Made by a program: the position numbers and the translations under genes
In this document: one piece after another, positions 43,111 to 52,273 of the stretch
Layout of the letters: each line of letters opens with the position of its first letter
Position numbering within the stretch: the first letter of the stretch is position 1
Source: Actinoplanes nipponensis
Lineage (GTDB): Bacteria > Actinomycetota > Actinomycetes > Mycobacteriales > Micromonosporaceae
DNA length: 64,000 bases
Assembly (NCBI RefSeq): GCF_016862275.1
Contig: NZ_BOMQ01000026.1
Span: 1-64,000, forward strand
Reading direction: 5' to 3'
The notes under the pieces: generated by a model
What the model saw: the letters and a program-made list of their open reading frames with translations, nothing else
Databases searched by the model: none
Told to the model about the DNA's origin: nothing

Positions 43111-44244
43111 ATGGCTTCCACCGTCACCGCTCCCGCCTGGCGGGACACCAAGCGACCGCTGTGGCCGCTCGCCCTGGTGATCCCCGTGCTGCCGTTCGTC
43201 TCGCTCGCCGTGGCCGTCCGCTGGGACACCGGCTGGGCCTGGCTGCTCACCCCGGCCGTCGTCTTCGGCCTGATCCCCGCCATCGACCTGGTCATCGGCA
43301 ACGACCGGGCCAACCCGCCCGAGGACCTCGTGCCGGCCCTGCAACGCTCGCCCTACTACCGCTGGATCACCTACCTGTACCTGCCCGCCCAGTACGCCGC
43401 CCTCGTCGCGGCCTGCGCCGTCTGGGCCCGGGGGCCCGGCCCGGTCGGCGGCGTCGGCCTGGTGCTGACCATCGGCATCGTCAACGGCGTGGCCATCAAC
43501 ACCGCCCACGAGCTGGGCCACAAGCGCGAACGGGTGGAACGCTGGCTCTCCAAGATCGCCCTCGCGCCGACCGGCTACGGCCACTTCTTCGTCGAGCACA
43601 ACCGCGGGCACCACGTCCGCGTCGCCACCCCGGAGGACCCGGCCAGCTCCCGGTTGGGGGAGAGCTTCTGGCGGTTCTGGCCCCGGACCGTGCTCGGTAG
43701 CCTGCGCTCGGCCTGGCGGCTGGAGACCCAGCGCTTCCGGCTCCGCTCCCGCAGCCCGTGGACCGTGCGCAACGACATCCTCAACGCCTCGGCCATGACG
43801 GTGGTGCTGTTCGCCGGCCTGGGCGTCGCGTACGGCCCCGGCGTCCTGCCGTTCCTGCTCGCCCAGGCCGTCGTCGGCTTCTCGCTGCTGGAGGCGGTCA
43901 ACTACCTGGAGCACTACGGCCTGCTCCGGCAGCGCAACCCGGCCGGCCGGTACGAGAAGGTCGACCCCCGGCACAGCTGGAACAGCGACCGCCTGGTCAC
44001 CAACGTCTTCCTCTTCCAGCTCCAGCGGCACAGCGACCACCACGCCAACCCGCTGCGCCGCTACCAGGTGCTGCGCAGCTTCGACGTGTCGCCGCAGCTG
44101 CCGGCCGGCTACGCCACGATGCTGGTCGCCGCCCTGGTCCCCCCGGTGTGGCGGCGGCTGATGGACCGCCGGGTGCTGGCCCACTACGGCGGTGACGCGT
44201 CGCTGGCCAACACCGGCCGCATGACCGGCCCGGCGCGGGGGTAA
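43111..44244 (+). CDS. alkB: Alkane 1-monooxygenase (AlkB)
   Basis: A 377-residue integral membrane di-iron hydroxylase. Six membrane segments are visible. All His boxes are present: HELGHKR (about 133), EHNRGHH (about 162), NYLEHYG (about 263) and LQRHSDHH (about 304). It inserts one oxygen into the terminal methyl of medium- or long-chain alkanes and needs rubredoxin and rubredoxin reductase for electrons. No rubredoxin gene follows, unlike most actinobacterial alkB loci, and no rubredoxin domain is fused. AAGGAT precedes the ATG and overlaps the edge of the palindromic operator. Confidence 0.95.
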   Translation: MASTVTAPAWRDTKRPLWPLALVIPVLPFVSLAVAVRWDTGWAWLLTPAVVFGLIPAIDLVIGNDRANPPEDLVPALQRSPYYRWITYLYLPAQYAALVAACAVWARGPGPVGGVGLVLTIGIVNGVAINTAHELGHKRERVERWLSKIALAPTGYGHFFVEHNRGHHVRVATPEDPASSRLGESFWRFWPRTVLGSLRSAWRLETQRFRLRSRSPWTVRNDILNASAMTVVLFAGLGVAYGPGVLPFLLAQAVVGFSLLEAVNYLEHYGLLRQRNPAGRYEKVDPRHSWNSDRLVTNVFLFQLQRHSDHHANPLRRYQVLRSFDVSPQLPAGYATMLVAALVPPVWRRLMDRRVLAHYGGDASLANTGRMTGPARG

Positions 44245-44285
44245 CGCCACGGGGCACCGGCCGCGCCAGCAGAGGGAGCCCCACC

Positions 44286-45761
44286 GTGTCGATGATGCGG
44301 ACCAAACCCATCGAGGTCGTCCTGGCCCAGAGCGGCGACCCGGGGGACGAGGGCCCGGCGGGACGGCTGCGCCGGCGGCTGGGCCCGCTGGACCTGATGG
44401 GTTTCGGGATCGGCATCGTCATCGGCACGGGCATCTTCACCCTCACCGGCATCGAGGCGCGCGACCACGCCGGCCCCGCCGTCATCGTCGCGTTCGCCCT
44501 GGCCGGGGTGGCCAGCCTGCTCGCCGCGCTGTGCTACGCCGAGCTGGCGTCCAGCGTGCCGACCGCGGGCAGCGCCTACACCTACGCGTACGCCACCATG
44601 GGCGAGATCGTCGCCTGGATCATCGGCTGGGACCTGGTGCTGGAGTTCGCCCTGGGCGCCGCCGTGGTCGCCCGCGGCTGGTCCGGGTACCTGGCCCAGC
44701 TGTTCCACCTGCCGGGCGCGTTCTTCGGCGAGGGCAGCACGGTCAACCTGGGCGCGATCGTGATCGTGCTGCTGCTCGGCGCGGTGGCCACGGTCGGCAT
44801 CCGGCAGTCGTCGCGGGTGACCAACGTGCTGGTCGTGGTCAAGGTGGCGATCTGCCTGTTCGTCGTGGTCGCCGGCGCCTTCTTCATCCGGGCGGCCAAC
44901 CTGACCCCGTTCGTGCCCCCGGCCCGGCCCGTCACCGACGACACCGCCGGGCTGGCCCGGCCGCTGTCGCAGGTGGTGTTCGGCCTGGACCCGTCGGCGT
45001 TCGGGGTGGCCGGGGTGCTGACCGCCGCCGCGGTGGTGTTCTTCGCGTACACCGGCTTCGAGGCCGTGGCCAACCTCGGCGAGGAGACCCGCCGGCCGCG
45101 CCGCGACCTGCCGCTCGGGTTGTTCGGCACGCTGGGGGTGTCGGCCCTGCTCTACATCGCGGTGTCGTTCGTCGTGGTCGGCATGGTCGACTACCGGCAG
45201 ATCGACCGCGGCGCGCCGATCGCCTCGGCGTTCGACGCGGTCGGCGCGGGCTGGGCGTCCGCGCTGGTGTCGATCGCCGCGGTGGCCGGGCTCACCAGCG
45301 TCATCCTGGTCGACATCGTGGCCATCGGGCGGATCGGCTTCGCCATGTCGCGCGACCGGCTGCTGCCGCCGCCGGTCGGCGCGGTGCACCCCCGCTGGGG
45401 TACGCCGTACCGCACGACGCTTGCGGTCACGGTCGGCATCGCCGCGCTGGCCGGCTTCGTGCCGCTGTCCTCGCTGGCCAACCTGGTCAGCATCGGCACG
45501 CTGTTCGCCTTCGTGGTGGTCTCGGTGGCCGTGCCCGTGCTGCGCCGCACCCGCCCGCGGCTGTCCCGGCCGTTCCGGGTGCCGCTGTCGCCGGTGCTGC
45601 CGCTGGTCTCGGCGCTGGCCTGCCTCTACCTCATGACGAACCTGTCGGTGGAGACCTGGCTGCGCTTCCTGGCCTGGCTGGCCATCGGCCTGGTCGTCTA
45701 CCTGGGGTACGGACGCCGCCACAGCCGCGGCGCCGAACGCGAGCCCGCCGAGGTGTCGTGA
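44286..45761 (+). CDS. APC-family amino acid permease
   Basis: A 491-residue transporter with about 12 membrane spans. It has the amino-terminal APC signature LDLMGFGIGIVIGTGIFTLTGIEA and the second conserved block YTGFEAVANLGEETRRPRRDLPLG. It resembles the cationic amino-acid transporter/YfnA subgroup. A polar N-terminus of about 35 residues precedes span 1. The GTG start at 44286 has GAGGGAG upstream. It lies 41 bp after alkB and could be cotranscribed with it, though no functional link is evident. Confidence 0.92.
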   Translation: MSMMRTKPIEVVLAQSGDPGDEGPAGRLRRRLGPLDLMGFGIGIVIGTGIFTLTGIEARDHAGPAVIVAFALAGVASLLAALCYAELASSVPTAGSAYTYAYATMGEIVAWIIGWDLVLEFALGAAVVARGWSGYLAQLFHLPGAFFGEGSTVNLGAIVIVLLLGAVATVGIRQSSRVTNVLVVVKVAICLFVVVAGAFFIRAANLTPFVPPARPVTDDTAGLARPLSQVVFGLDPSAFGVAGVLTAAAVVFFAYTGFEAVANLGEETRRPRRDLPLGLFGTLGVSALLYIAVSFVVVGMVDYRQIDRGAPIASAFDAVGAGWASALVSIAAVAGLTSVILVDIVAIGRIGFAMSRDRLLPPPVGAVHPRWGTPYRTTLAVTVGIAALAGFVPLSSLANLVSIGTLFAFVVVSVAVPVLRRTRPRLSRPFRVPLSPVLPLVSALACLYLMTNLSVETWLRFLAWLAIGLVVYLGYGRRHSRGAEREPAEVS

Positions 45762-45803
45762 ACCCGGCTGAACCGGCGGCCCCGGCTGCCTAGGGTGCGC
45801 ACC

Positions 45804-46172
45804 ATGGACGTGTCCACGCAGGATTCCCTCTACGCCCGCATCGGCGGGCGCCCGGCCGTGACCGCGGCGGTCGACGCCCTCTACCGGGTCGTCCCGGCCG
45901 ACGACCGGCTGGCCGGCTACTTCGCCGCGGTCGACCTCGCGCAGCTCAAGGAGCACATGACGGCGCTGCTGAGCCAGCTGCTCGGCGGCCCCGAGCGGTA
46001 CGCCGGCCGCGACCTGCGCGTCGCCCACCTCGGCCTGGGCATCACCGCGGCGCACTACGACCTGGTCGGCGCCTACCTGCTCGGCGTCCTGGCGGGCGGC
46101 GGCGCCGGCGACGAGGTGCTGGAGGCGGTGCGCCGGACCCTGGCCGCGGCCGCGCCCGACATCGTGGGCTGA
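45804..46172 (+). CDS. Group I truncated haemoglobin (GlbN-like)
   Basis: A 122-residue 2-on-2 globin of group I. Diagnostic parts are SLYARIGGRPAV (the GG hinge), the B10 Tyr in ALYRVVPADDRL, FAAVDLAQLKEHMTALLSQLLGGPERYAG, and the proximal His in VAHLGLGITAAHYDLV. The mycobacterial relative oxidises NO to nitrate and protects respiration; the same role is likely here. The ATG at 45804 is preceded by AGGG. No DosR-like box was seen upstream. Convergent with the MetE-like gene. Confidence 0.93.
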   Translation: MDVSTQDSLYARIGGRPAVTAAVDALYRVVPADDRLAGYFAAVDLAQLKEHMTALLSQLLGGPERYAGRDLRVAHLGLGITAAHYDLVGAYLLGVLAGGGAGDEVLEAVRRTLAAAAPDIVG

Positions 46173-46181
46173 GCGGCCCGC

Positions 46182-47285
46182 TCAGCCCCAGACCTCCCGG
46201 GCCGTCTCCACGACCAGGCGCAGCTTGGCGAACTGCTGCTCCTCGGTGAGCGCGTTGCCCTCCACCGTGGACGAGAAGCCGCACTGCGGCGACAGGCACA
46301 GCTGGTCCGGGTCGACGTACTTCGCCGCCTCGTCGATGCGCCGCTTGAGCTGGTCCTTGTCCTCCAGCGCTCCGCGTTTGGTGGTCACCAGGCCGAGCAC
46401 CACCCGCTTGCCCGGCGGGACGAAGCGCAGCGGCGCGAACCCGCCGGAGCGCTCGTCGTCGAACTCCAGGAAGAAGCCGTCCACGTTCAGCCGGGTGAAC
46501 AGGGCCTCCGCGACGAAGTCGTAGCCGCCCGACGCGGCCCAGGAGGAACGGAAGTTGCCCCGGCACATGTGCGTGGTGATCGTCATCCCCGCGGGCCGGT
46601 CGTCGATCGCCGCGTTGATCTGCCGGATGTAGCGCTCGTGCTGGTGCTGCGGGTCGCCGCCCTGCGCGGCGACCAGCTCGCGCTGGGCCGGATCGTTGAG
46701 GTAGGCCAGGCTGGTGTCGTCGAGCTGCAGGTAGGTGCAGCCGAGCCCGGCCACCCGGCGGATCTGCTCGGCGTAGGCCGCGCTGAGGTCGTCCCAGAAC
46801 TGCTCCAGGTCGGGGTAGACGGCGGCGTCGATCGCGGCCCGGCCGCCCCGGTAGTGCACCATGCTCGGCGAGGGGATGGTCAGCTTCGGCGTGGCCGCGC
46901 CCACCTGCGACCGCAGGTAGGTGAAGGCGTCGGCGAAGATGGTCTGCTCCAGGCGTACGGGGGCGGCGACGCGCAACGCGGGCGGGTCGAACTCGATGGT
47001 CCCGTCCTGGTTGTGGAACTGCACGTGCATCCGCTCCTCGGCCTGGGTGATCCCGCCGAGCTGGTAGATGAAGTCCATGTGCCAGGAGGTACGGCGGAAC
47101 TCGCCGTCCGTGGCCGACTCCAGGCCGATCTCCTCCTGCCGGCGCACCACCTCCGCGATCGCCGCGTCCTCCACGGCGCGCAGCCCGTCGGCCGGCAGGG
47201 TCCCGGCCGCGAACTGTTCCCGGGCCCGCAGCAGGGCGGCGGGACGAAGCAGGCTCCCGACGTGATCGGCGCGAAACGGCGGCAT
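46182..47285 (-). CDS. MetE C-terminal-like (YxjG-type) methyltransferase
   Basis: A 367-residue protein corresponding to the C-terminal half of cobalamin-independent methionine synthase. The zinc ligands appear as His/Cys in THMCRGN and Cys in LSPQCGFSS, with Glu in DGFFLEFDDE between them. The N-terminal start is FRADHVGSLLRP. Stand-alone half-length members (YxjG/YxjH) transfer a methyl group to homocysteine from donors other than methyl-tetrahydrofolate-polyglutamate, or act on other thiols. Cytoplasmic, single gene. Confidence 0.9.
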   Translation of the reverse strand: MPPFRADHVGSLLRPAALLRAREQFAAGTLPADGLRAVEDAAIAEVVRRQEEIGLESATDGEFRRTSWHMDFIYQLGGITQAEERMHVQFHNQDGTIEFDPPALRVAAPVRLEQTIFADAFTYLRSQVGAATPKLTIPSPSMVHYRGGRAAIDAAVYPDLEQFWDDLSAAYAEQIRRVAGLGCTYLQLDDTSLAYLNDPAQRELVAAQGGDPQHQHERYIRQINAAIDDRPAGMTITTHMCRGNFRSSWAASGGYDFVAEALFTRLNVDGFFLEFDDERSGGFAPLRFVPPGKRVVLGLVTTKRGALEDKDQLKRRIDEAAKYVDPDQLCLSPQCGFSSTVEGNALTEEQQFAKLRLVVETAREVWG

Positions 47286-47441
47286 CCATCGACCCTGCCA
47301 CCGCCGCCGCAACCCGGCAACCCGGACCCGGCCGGCCCGCGGTCCGGTTCAGCAAACCCACAGACGGCTCACCGGCGGCTGACAAGGTGCCGGGCGACAG
47401 TGGGTGTCATCACCGCTCACCGATGCGAGGCGAGGCGCGCC

Positions 47442-48314
47442 ATGACCGATCTGCTGACCCGGCCCCCGTACACCGAGGAGACGTCCGCCGGCGCCACCCC
47501 GCCGGTCCTGCCGCCGCACGTCGACAGCCATCGCGGCGGGGGAGAGCGGCGCTGGCCGCGGCGGGTCGCCGGTGGCGCCGCCGTGCTCGCCCTGATCGCC
47601 GGCGGCGGTGCGGCCGGTGGCTTCGCCGCCGAGCACTACGCCGGCCGGGACGCCGCCGCCGCCACGGCTACCACCGCGACCGCGGCCGCCGTGGCCGGGA
47701 GCGACAGCCTCGCCGCGGTCGCCGCGAAGGTGTCGCCCAGCATCGTCACCGTGCTCATCGACGGCGCGACCGAGTCGGCCCTCGGCTCGGGGGTCGTGCT
47801 CGGCGCCGACGGGCTGATCCTGACCAACAACCACGTCATCTCCTCCGGCGGCACGGTCAGCGTGCGGCTGGCCGACGGACGGACGGTGCCGGCCGCCGTG
47901 GTCGCCGCCGACAGCACCCACGACCTCGCGCTGGTCCGGGCGAGCGGGGTGTCGGGGCTGACCCCGGCCACCTTCGGCGCCGATGCCAGCGTCGCCGTCG
48001 GCGACACCGTGCTGGCGTTCGGCGCGCCGCTCGGGCTGGAGGGCACCGTCACCTCCGGCATCGTGAGCGCCCTGGACCGCGAGGTCGGCACCGGCACCGA
48101 ACAGCTGACCGGCCTGCTGCAGACCGACGCCGCGATCAACCAGGGCAACTCCGGCGGCGCGCTGGTCGACACCTCCGGCAACGTCATCGGCATCAACGTC
48201 GCCATCGCCACGGCCGGCGACCGGAGCACCGGCAACGTCGGCGTCGGTTTCGCCATCCCGGCCGGCACCGTCACCACCGTGGTGCGCCGGCTCGAGGCGT
48301 CGGCCGCCGCCTGA
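47442..48314 (+). CDS. HtrA-like trypsin-family serine protease, membrane anchored
   Basis: A 290-residue protein. A cytoplasmic proline-rich N-terminus (1-38) precedes one membrane span (VAGGAAVLALIAGGGAAGGF). An Ala/Thr linker leads to an S1C chymotrypsin-fold domain with an intact triad: His in LTNNHVIS, Asp in STHDLALV, Ser in INQGNSGGAL. No PDZ domain follows, so it is a short HtrA-type quality-control protease of the outer face of the membrane. It is closed by a 14-bp hairpin shared with the convergent ABC exporter gene. Confidence 0.92.
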   Translation: MTDLLTRPPYTEETSAGATPPVLPPHVDSHRGGGERRWPRRVAGGAAVLALIAGGGAAGGFAAEHYAGRDAAAATATTATAAAVAGSDSLAAVAAKVSPSIVTVLIDGATESALGSGVVLGADGLILTNNHVISSGGTVSVRLADGRTVPAAVVAADSTHDLALVRASGVSGLTPATFGADASVAVGDTVLAFGAPLGLEGTVTSGIVSALDREVGTGTEQLTGLLQTDAAINQGNSGGALVDTSGNVIGINVAIATAGDRSTGNVGVGFAIPAGTVTTVVRRLEASAAA

Positions 48315-48316
48315 GC

Positions 48317-48346
48317 CCGGCGCCGCACCCGGGGGTGCGGCGCCGG
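48317..48346. terminator. 14-bp perfect hairpin between protease and ABC exporter
   Basis: CCGGCGCCGCACCC and its exact complement are separated by only GG. It fills the entire 32-bp space between the two convergent stop codons and should terminate in both directions. Confidence 0.75.
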
Positions 48347-51300
48347 TCAGCCGGCCAGGTGGCCGAACCTGTCCTCCAGCTCGGCCCAGGAGCCCTGCGC
48401 GACCGCGCGGCCGCCGATCAGCACGACCACCTTGTCGGCGCGCGACAGCGCGGCCCGTTTCGACGTCGAGCCGACCACCGTGACGCCGTGCCGGCGCAGC
48501 GCCCGCCACAGTTCCAGCTCGGTCGTGACGTCCAGCGCGGACGACACGTCGTCGGCGATCAGCAGCTCCGTACGCGGCGCCAGCGCCCGGGCCAGGGCCA
48601 GCCGTTGCAGCTGGCCGCCGGACAGCCGGGTGCCCTTGTGGCCGATCAGCAGTTGCAGCCCGCCGCCGGCCGCCGCCAGGTCGTGCTCGAGCTGGGCGGT
48701 GGACACCGCGTCCTCGGCGTCCACCGCGTGCCCGAGCCGGATGTTGTCCGCGACCGTGCCGGACAGCACCCGGGGCAGCTGCGCCACGTAACCGACCTGG
48801 TTGGGCCGCAGGAAGACCTCCGGCTCGTCCACCGGCCGGCCGTTCCAGGTCAGCGTCCCGGTGTGGTGCACGATGCCGGCCAGCGCCCGCAGCAGCGACG
48901 ACTTGCCCGCGCCGACCGGGCCCACGACCAGCACCAGCTCGCCGCGCTCGACGACCAGGTCGACGTCCTTCGCGCCCACCGTGCCGTTCTCGTGCACCGC
49001 GCTGAAGCCGGACAGCTCCAGCCGGCGCAGCGGATTGCGCGGCGCCGCCGCCGGCGCGTCCGCGGTGCCGCGCGCGATGTCCACGCCCGGCACCTGGGCC
49101 GAATACTCCGCCACCCCGGCCATCGCCACCGTGCGCCGGGTCCACACCCGGGCCGACGGGAAGTGCGACACCAGCGACGCCGTGGTCCAGGCGAACCACC
49201 GGGCCGCCCCGAGGGTCGCGACGGCGATCAGCGTCGCCGCCGCCGACAGATGCCCGGCCAGGTACAGCGCCCACGCCGCGATCGGGAGCAGGCCGCTGAC
49301 CACCGACGGCGTGGACCGGGCCCACACCTGGATCGCGATCTCCCGGCGCTGCCGGTCGCTGCGGGCCGCGTCCAGCCCGGCCAGGTGCTCCAGGACCGGG
49401 GCGGTCGCGCCGGCCAGCTTCACCGTGCGCGCCGCCGACAGCGAGGAGACCAGCGCGGTCGCGAACGCGGCCCGGGCCGCCACCGTACGCCGGGCCGCGC
49501 GTTCCAGCCGCGGCCCGAACAGCGTCGCCGCCAGCCCCGAGACGACCATCGTGCCGGCGAAGAAGGCGGCCGGCACGTACGAGCGCGAGGCCGCCGTCAT
49601 CGCCACGACCATGATCAGGCTGATCGAGGTGTCGATCAGGTTGTCGGCCAGCATGACGACCCGTTCCGTGTCGCCGCCGTGCGCCACGACCTCGGCCGGG
49701 GTGTACTTGCTGACCCGGCGCGGGCCGATCTGCCCGTGCACCAGCCGCATGCTGATCCGCAGCATCTGCCGGACCCACCACTCGGGGAACCAGGCGCCGG
49801 TGTAGTACAGCGCCGGGATGGCCACGAGCAGCCCCGCGGTGATGCCCAGCGCCGGCCCCATCGGGTCGCCGATCCCGTCGACCACCCGCGACCACAGCAG
49901 CGGCAGGACCGCGCCGTCCAGGCCGAGCAGCACCAGGACCACGAAGAACGCGATCGCGGCCAGCCCGTACCGGGGGTCGTTGGTGGTCAGCCGGGCGATC
50001 TCGCGCATGGTGCGCGCGGGCGGCGCCGGCGGCAGCGGCGGCGGGTCGGCCATCGGCAGCGCCGCGCCGAGCTCGGTGGGTTCCGGCTCCTGCGGCTCGC
50101 GTTCGAGCAGGGCCACCCCGCCGGACGTGCGGGCCGGCGCGGCGACGCTGGAGCTGGCGAGCAGCTCGGCGAAGCGCCGGGACTCGCGCAGCGGGCCCGC
50201 CTCCAGCACCTCGCCGTCGGCCAGCACGATCACCTCGTCGCAGCGGCGCACCGAGGAGAGCCGGTGCGCGACGATGACGCCGATCCGGCCCTCCAGCAGC
50301 CGGTCCGTGGCGCGCTGGACCCACGCCTCGGTGACCGGGTCCATCCGGGCGGTGGCCTCGTCGAGGATCACCACGTGCGGGTCGCGGACCAGGATCCGGG
50401 CGAACGCGACGAGCTGCTCCTGCCCGGCCGACAGCACGTAGCCGCCCTCGCCGAGCCGGGTCTCGACGCCGTCGGGCAGGCCGGCGGCCCAGGCGGTCAG
50501 GCCCAGCTCGGCCAGCGCGGCGCCGGCCCGGGGCAGCAGCTCCGGGTCGAACAGCGCGATGTTCTCGGCCAGGGTGCCGGCCAGGATCTCGGTGCGCTGC
50601 GGGACGATGGCCGTCCACCGGCGCAGCCCCTCGACGTCGAGGTCGACCAGGTCGACCTCGCCCAGGAAGACGGTGCCGCGGGGCACGTCCACGGCCCGGG
50701 TCAGCACCTTGGCCAGGGTCGACTTGCCCGAGCCGGTGCGCCCGATCAGCGCGTACGAGCGGCCGCGGGCGAACGACAGGGTGACGTCCCGCAGCGCCGG
50801 CGGGCGCCCGGAGTCGGCGCCGCCGTAGCGGAAGGTCAGGCCGCGCACCCGCAGGTCGCCGTCGACCGGCGGCAGCCCGTCGGTCGGCTCCTGCGGCAGG
50901 CCGCGCAGCGACTGCACCCGGCTCCAGGCGCCGAGCGCGTTCTGCAGCTCGGGCACCATCCGGGTGACGTGCTCCAGGGTGCCGCCGAAGCCGAGCGCGA
51001 GCAGCCACACGGCGGTGAGCCGGGCGCCGTCGATGTGCCCGGCGGTCAGCGCCCAGGCGCCGACGATCACCAGCGTGGCGATCAGCACCCGGGTGATCGC
51101 GCCGGCGCCCAGTGTCACCCGCGAGGAGGTCGTCCACACCTTGCGCCCGCGGACCAGCACCTCGCGGGCGCGCTGGGCGTAGAGCCGGCGCACGTACGGG
51201 GCCGCCAGGCTGGTCCGCACGTCGTCCTGGCCGTGGACGGACTCCTCCATCACCGCGGCCAGGTCGGACCAGGCCTCCTCCTCGCGCACCCGCAGCGGCG

Positions 51301-51808
51301 AGATCCGCTGGATCGGCCGGGTCAACACGGCCACCAGCAGGAACGACACCGCCAGCAGGCCGAGCCCGGCGGGCCACCAGGCGAAGAACGCCGTGACGAT
51401 GGACAGCACCGCGACCGCCAGCGACTGGGCCAGCCGTACGCCGCTGCCCCGCAGCTCGGAGCCGACCTGGTAGACGTCGCTGTCGATGCGGTCCAGCAGC
51501 TCGCCGACCGCGGTGTTCTCCAGCCTGGTCAGCTCCTGGCCGAACGCCACCCGGCACAGGCCGCGGCGCACCGAGGCGGCCCAGTCGGCGGTCAGCCCGG
51601 CGACCAGCAGCCCCACGGTGACATCGCTGAGCACCGAGGCCACCAGCGCGACGGCGAGCAGCGCGAACAGCGGCACGGAGCGGTCGACCAGGACGGCGCC
51701 GGCGAGACCGAGCGCGCCGGCCTGACCGGCCGCGCCGATCACGATGAGGACGGCCACGAGGCCCGTGCGCCGGGGCGAAGTCCCCCATAAGTCGCGAAGC
51801 AGGCGCAT
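48347..51808 (-). CDS. Fused double ABC exporter with asymmetric ATPase halves
   Basis: An 1153-residue protein with the order TMD-NBD-TMD-NBD, a full exporter on one chain. NBD1 (about 325-560) is complete: GRTGSGKST, signature LSAGQ, Walker B VVILDEATA, switch His in VIVAHRLSS. NBD2 (about 920-1150) has Walker A GPVGAGKSS (about 965) and signature LSGGQ, but Walker B reads LLIADDVSS with Asp in place of the catalytic Glu, and the switch His is replaced (VVGSTSK). One of the two ATP sites is therefore probably non-hydrolytic, as in many heterodimeric exporters. Substrate (lipid, peptide or drug) unknown. Confidence 0.93.
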   Translation of the reverse strand: MRLLRDLWGTSPRRTGLVAVLIVIGAAGQAGALGLAGAVLVDRSVPLFALLAVALVASVLSDVTVGLLVAGLTADWAASVRRGLCRVAFGQELTRLENTAVGELLDRIDSDVYQVGSELRGSGVRLAQSLAVAVLSIVTAFFAWWPAGLGLLAVSFLLVAVLTRPIQRISPLRVREEEAWSDLAAVMEESVHGQDDVRTSLAAPYVRRLYAQRAREVLVRGRKVWTTSSRVTLGAGAITRVLIATLVIVGAWALTAGHIDGARLTAVWLLALGFGGTLEHVTRMVPELQNALGAWSRVQSLRGLPQEPTDGLPPVDGDLRVRGLTFRYGGADSGRPPALRDVTLSFARGRSYALIGRTGSGKSTLAKVLTRAVDVPRGTVFLGEVDLVDLDVEGLRRWTAIVPQRTEILAGTLAENIALFDPELLPRAGAALAELGLTAWAAGLPDGVETRLGEGGYVLSAGQEQLVAFARILVRDPHVVILDEATARMDPVTEAWVQRATDRLLEGRIGVIVAHRLSSVRRCDEVIVLADGEVLEAGPLRESRRFAELLASSSVAAPARTSGGVALLEREPQEPEPTELGAALPMADPPPLPPAPPARTMREIARLTTNDPRYGLAAIAFFVVLVLLGLDGAVLPLLWSRVVDGIGDPMGPALGITAGLLVAIPALYYTGAWFPEWWVRQMLRISMRLVHGQIGPRRVSKYTPAEVVAHGGDTERVVMLADNLIDTSISLIMVVAMTAASRSYVPAAFFAGTMVVSGLAATLFGPRLERAARRTVAARAAFATALVSSLSAARTVKLAGATAPVLEHLAGLDAARSDRQRREIAIQVWARSTPSVVSGLLPIAAWALYLAGHLSAAATLIAVATLGAARWFAWTTASLVSHFPSARVWTRRTVAMAGVAEYSAQVPGVDIARGTADAPAAAPRNPLRRLELSGFSAVHENGTVGAKDVDLVVERGELVLVVGPVGAGKSSLLRALAGIVHHTGTLTWNGRPVDEPEVFLRPNQVGYVAQLPRVLSGTVADNIRLGHAVDAEDAVSTAQLEHDLAAAGGGLQLLIGHKGTRLSGGQLQRLALARALAPRTELLIADDVSSALDVTTELELWRALRRHGVTVVGSTSKRAALSRADKVVVLIGGRAVAQGSWAELEDRFGHLAG

Positions 51809-51982
51809 CGAAAGTCCTCAGGATAGGGGGCGGGCGGTGCCTCCATCCTGCGGTTCGCGCGGTGCCGGCTCAACGCAATTACGGTCCGGTGACTATCGCC
51901 TGCGTCACCCTGGTGGTGATGTCGAGGACCGGGCCGTGGCTTCTACCTCAGGACACAAGCCCAGGAGAGGGAGGCGAACACC

Positions 51983-52264
51983 ATGAGGACCGGACCACTG
52001 GACCGCGACTTCACGGCGGTGCTGGAGAAGAGCGCCGCGGACAACGGCTGGACGTACGTGATCATGCCGGACTCGGCGGCCTTCTTCGGCACCCGCGGCC
52101 TGGTCAAGGTGCGCGGGACGATCGACGGCGAGCCGTTCACCAGCTCGTTCATGGCGCTGGGGGACGGCCGGCACAAGCTGCCGGTCAAGGCCGCCGTGCG
52201 CCGCCGGATCGGCAAGCAGGCGGGCGCCGCCGTCACGGTGCACCTGGCGGAGCGGCTGAGCTGA
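51983..52264 (+). CDS. DUF1905 family protein
   Basis: A 93-residue single-domain protein of the DUF1905 type: a [20 protein letters not shown] start, then [21 protein letters not shown], ending with the strand HLAERL. The family adopts a small beta barrel and is often linked with YdeI/OmdA-like domains. Function unknown. GGGAGG precedes the ATG. Single gene between divergent and convergent neighbours. Confidence 0.85.
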   Translation: MRTGPLDRDFTAVLEKSAADNGWTYVIMPDSAAFFGTRGLVKVRGTIDGEPFTSSFMALGDGRHKLPVKAAVRRRIGKQAGAAVTVHLAERLS

Positions 52265-52273
52265 CCGGCCGGG

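Noticed and set aside
47387..51790. A 1467-codon plus-strand frame opposite the ABC exporter
   Set aside because: Antisense shadow again; the predicted product is Arg/Gln/Pro-rich with no domain, while the minus strand encodes a complete exporter.
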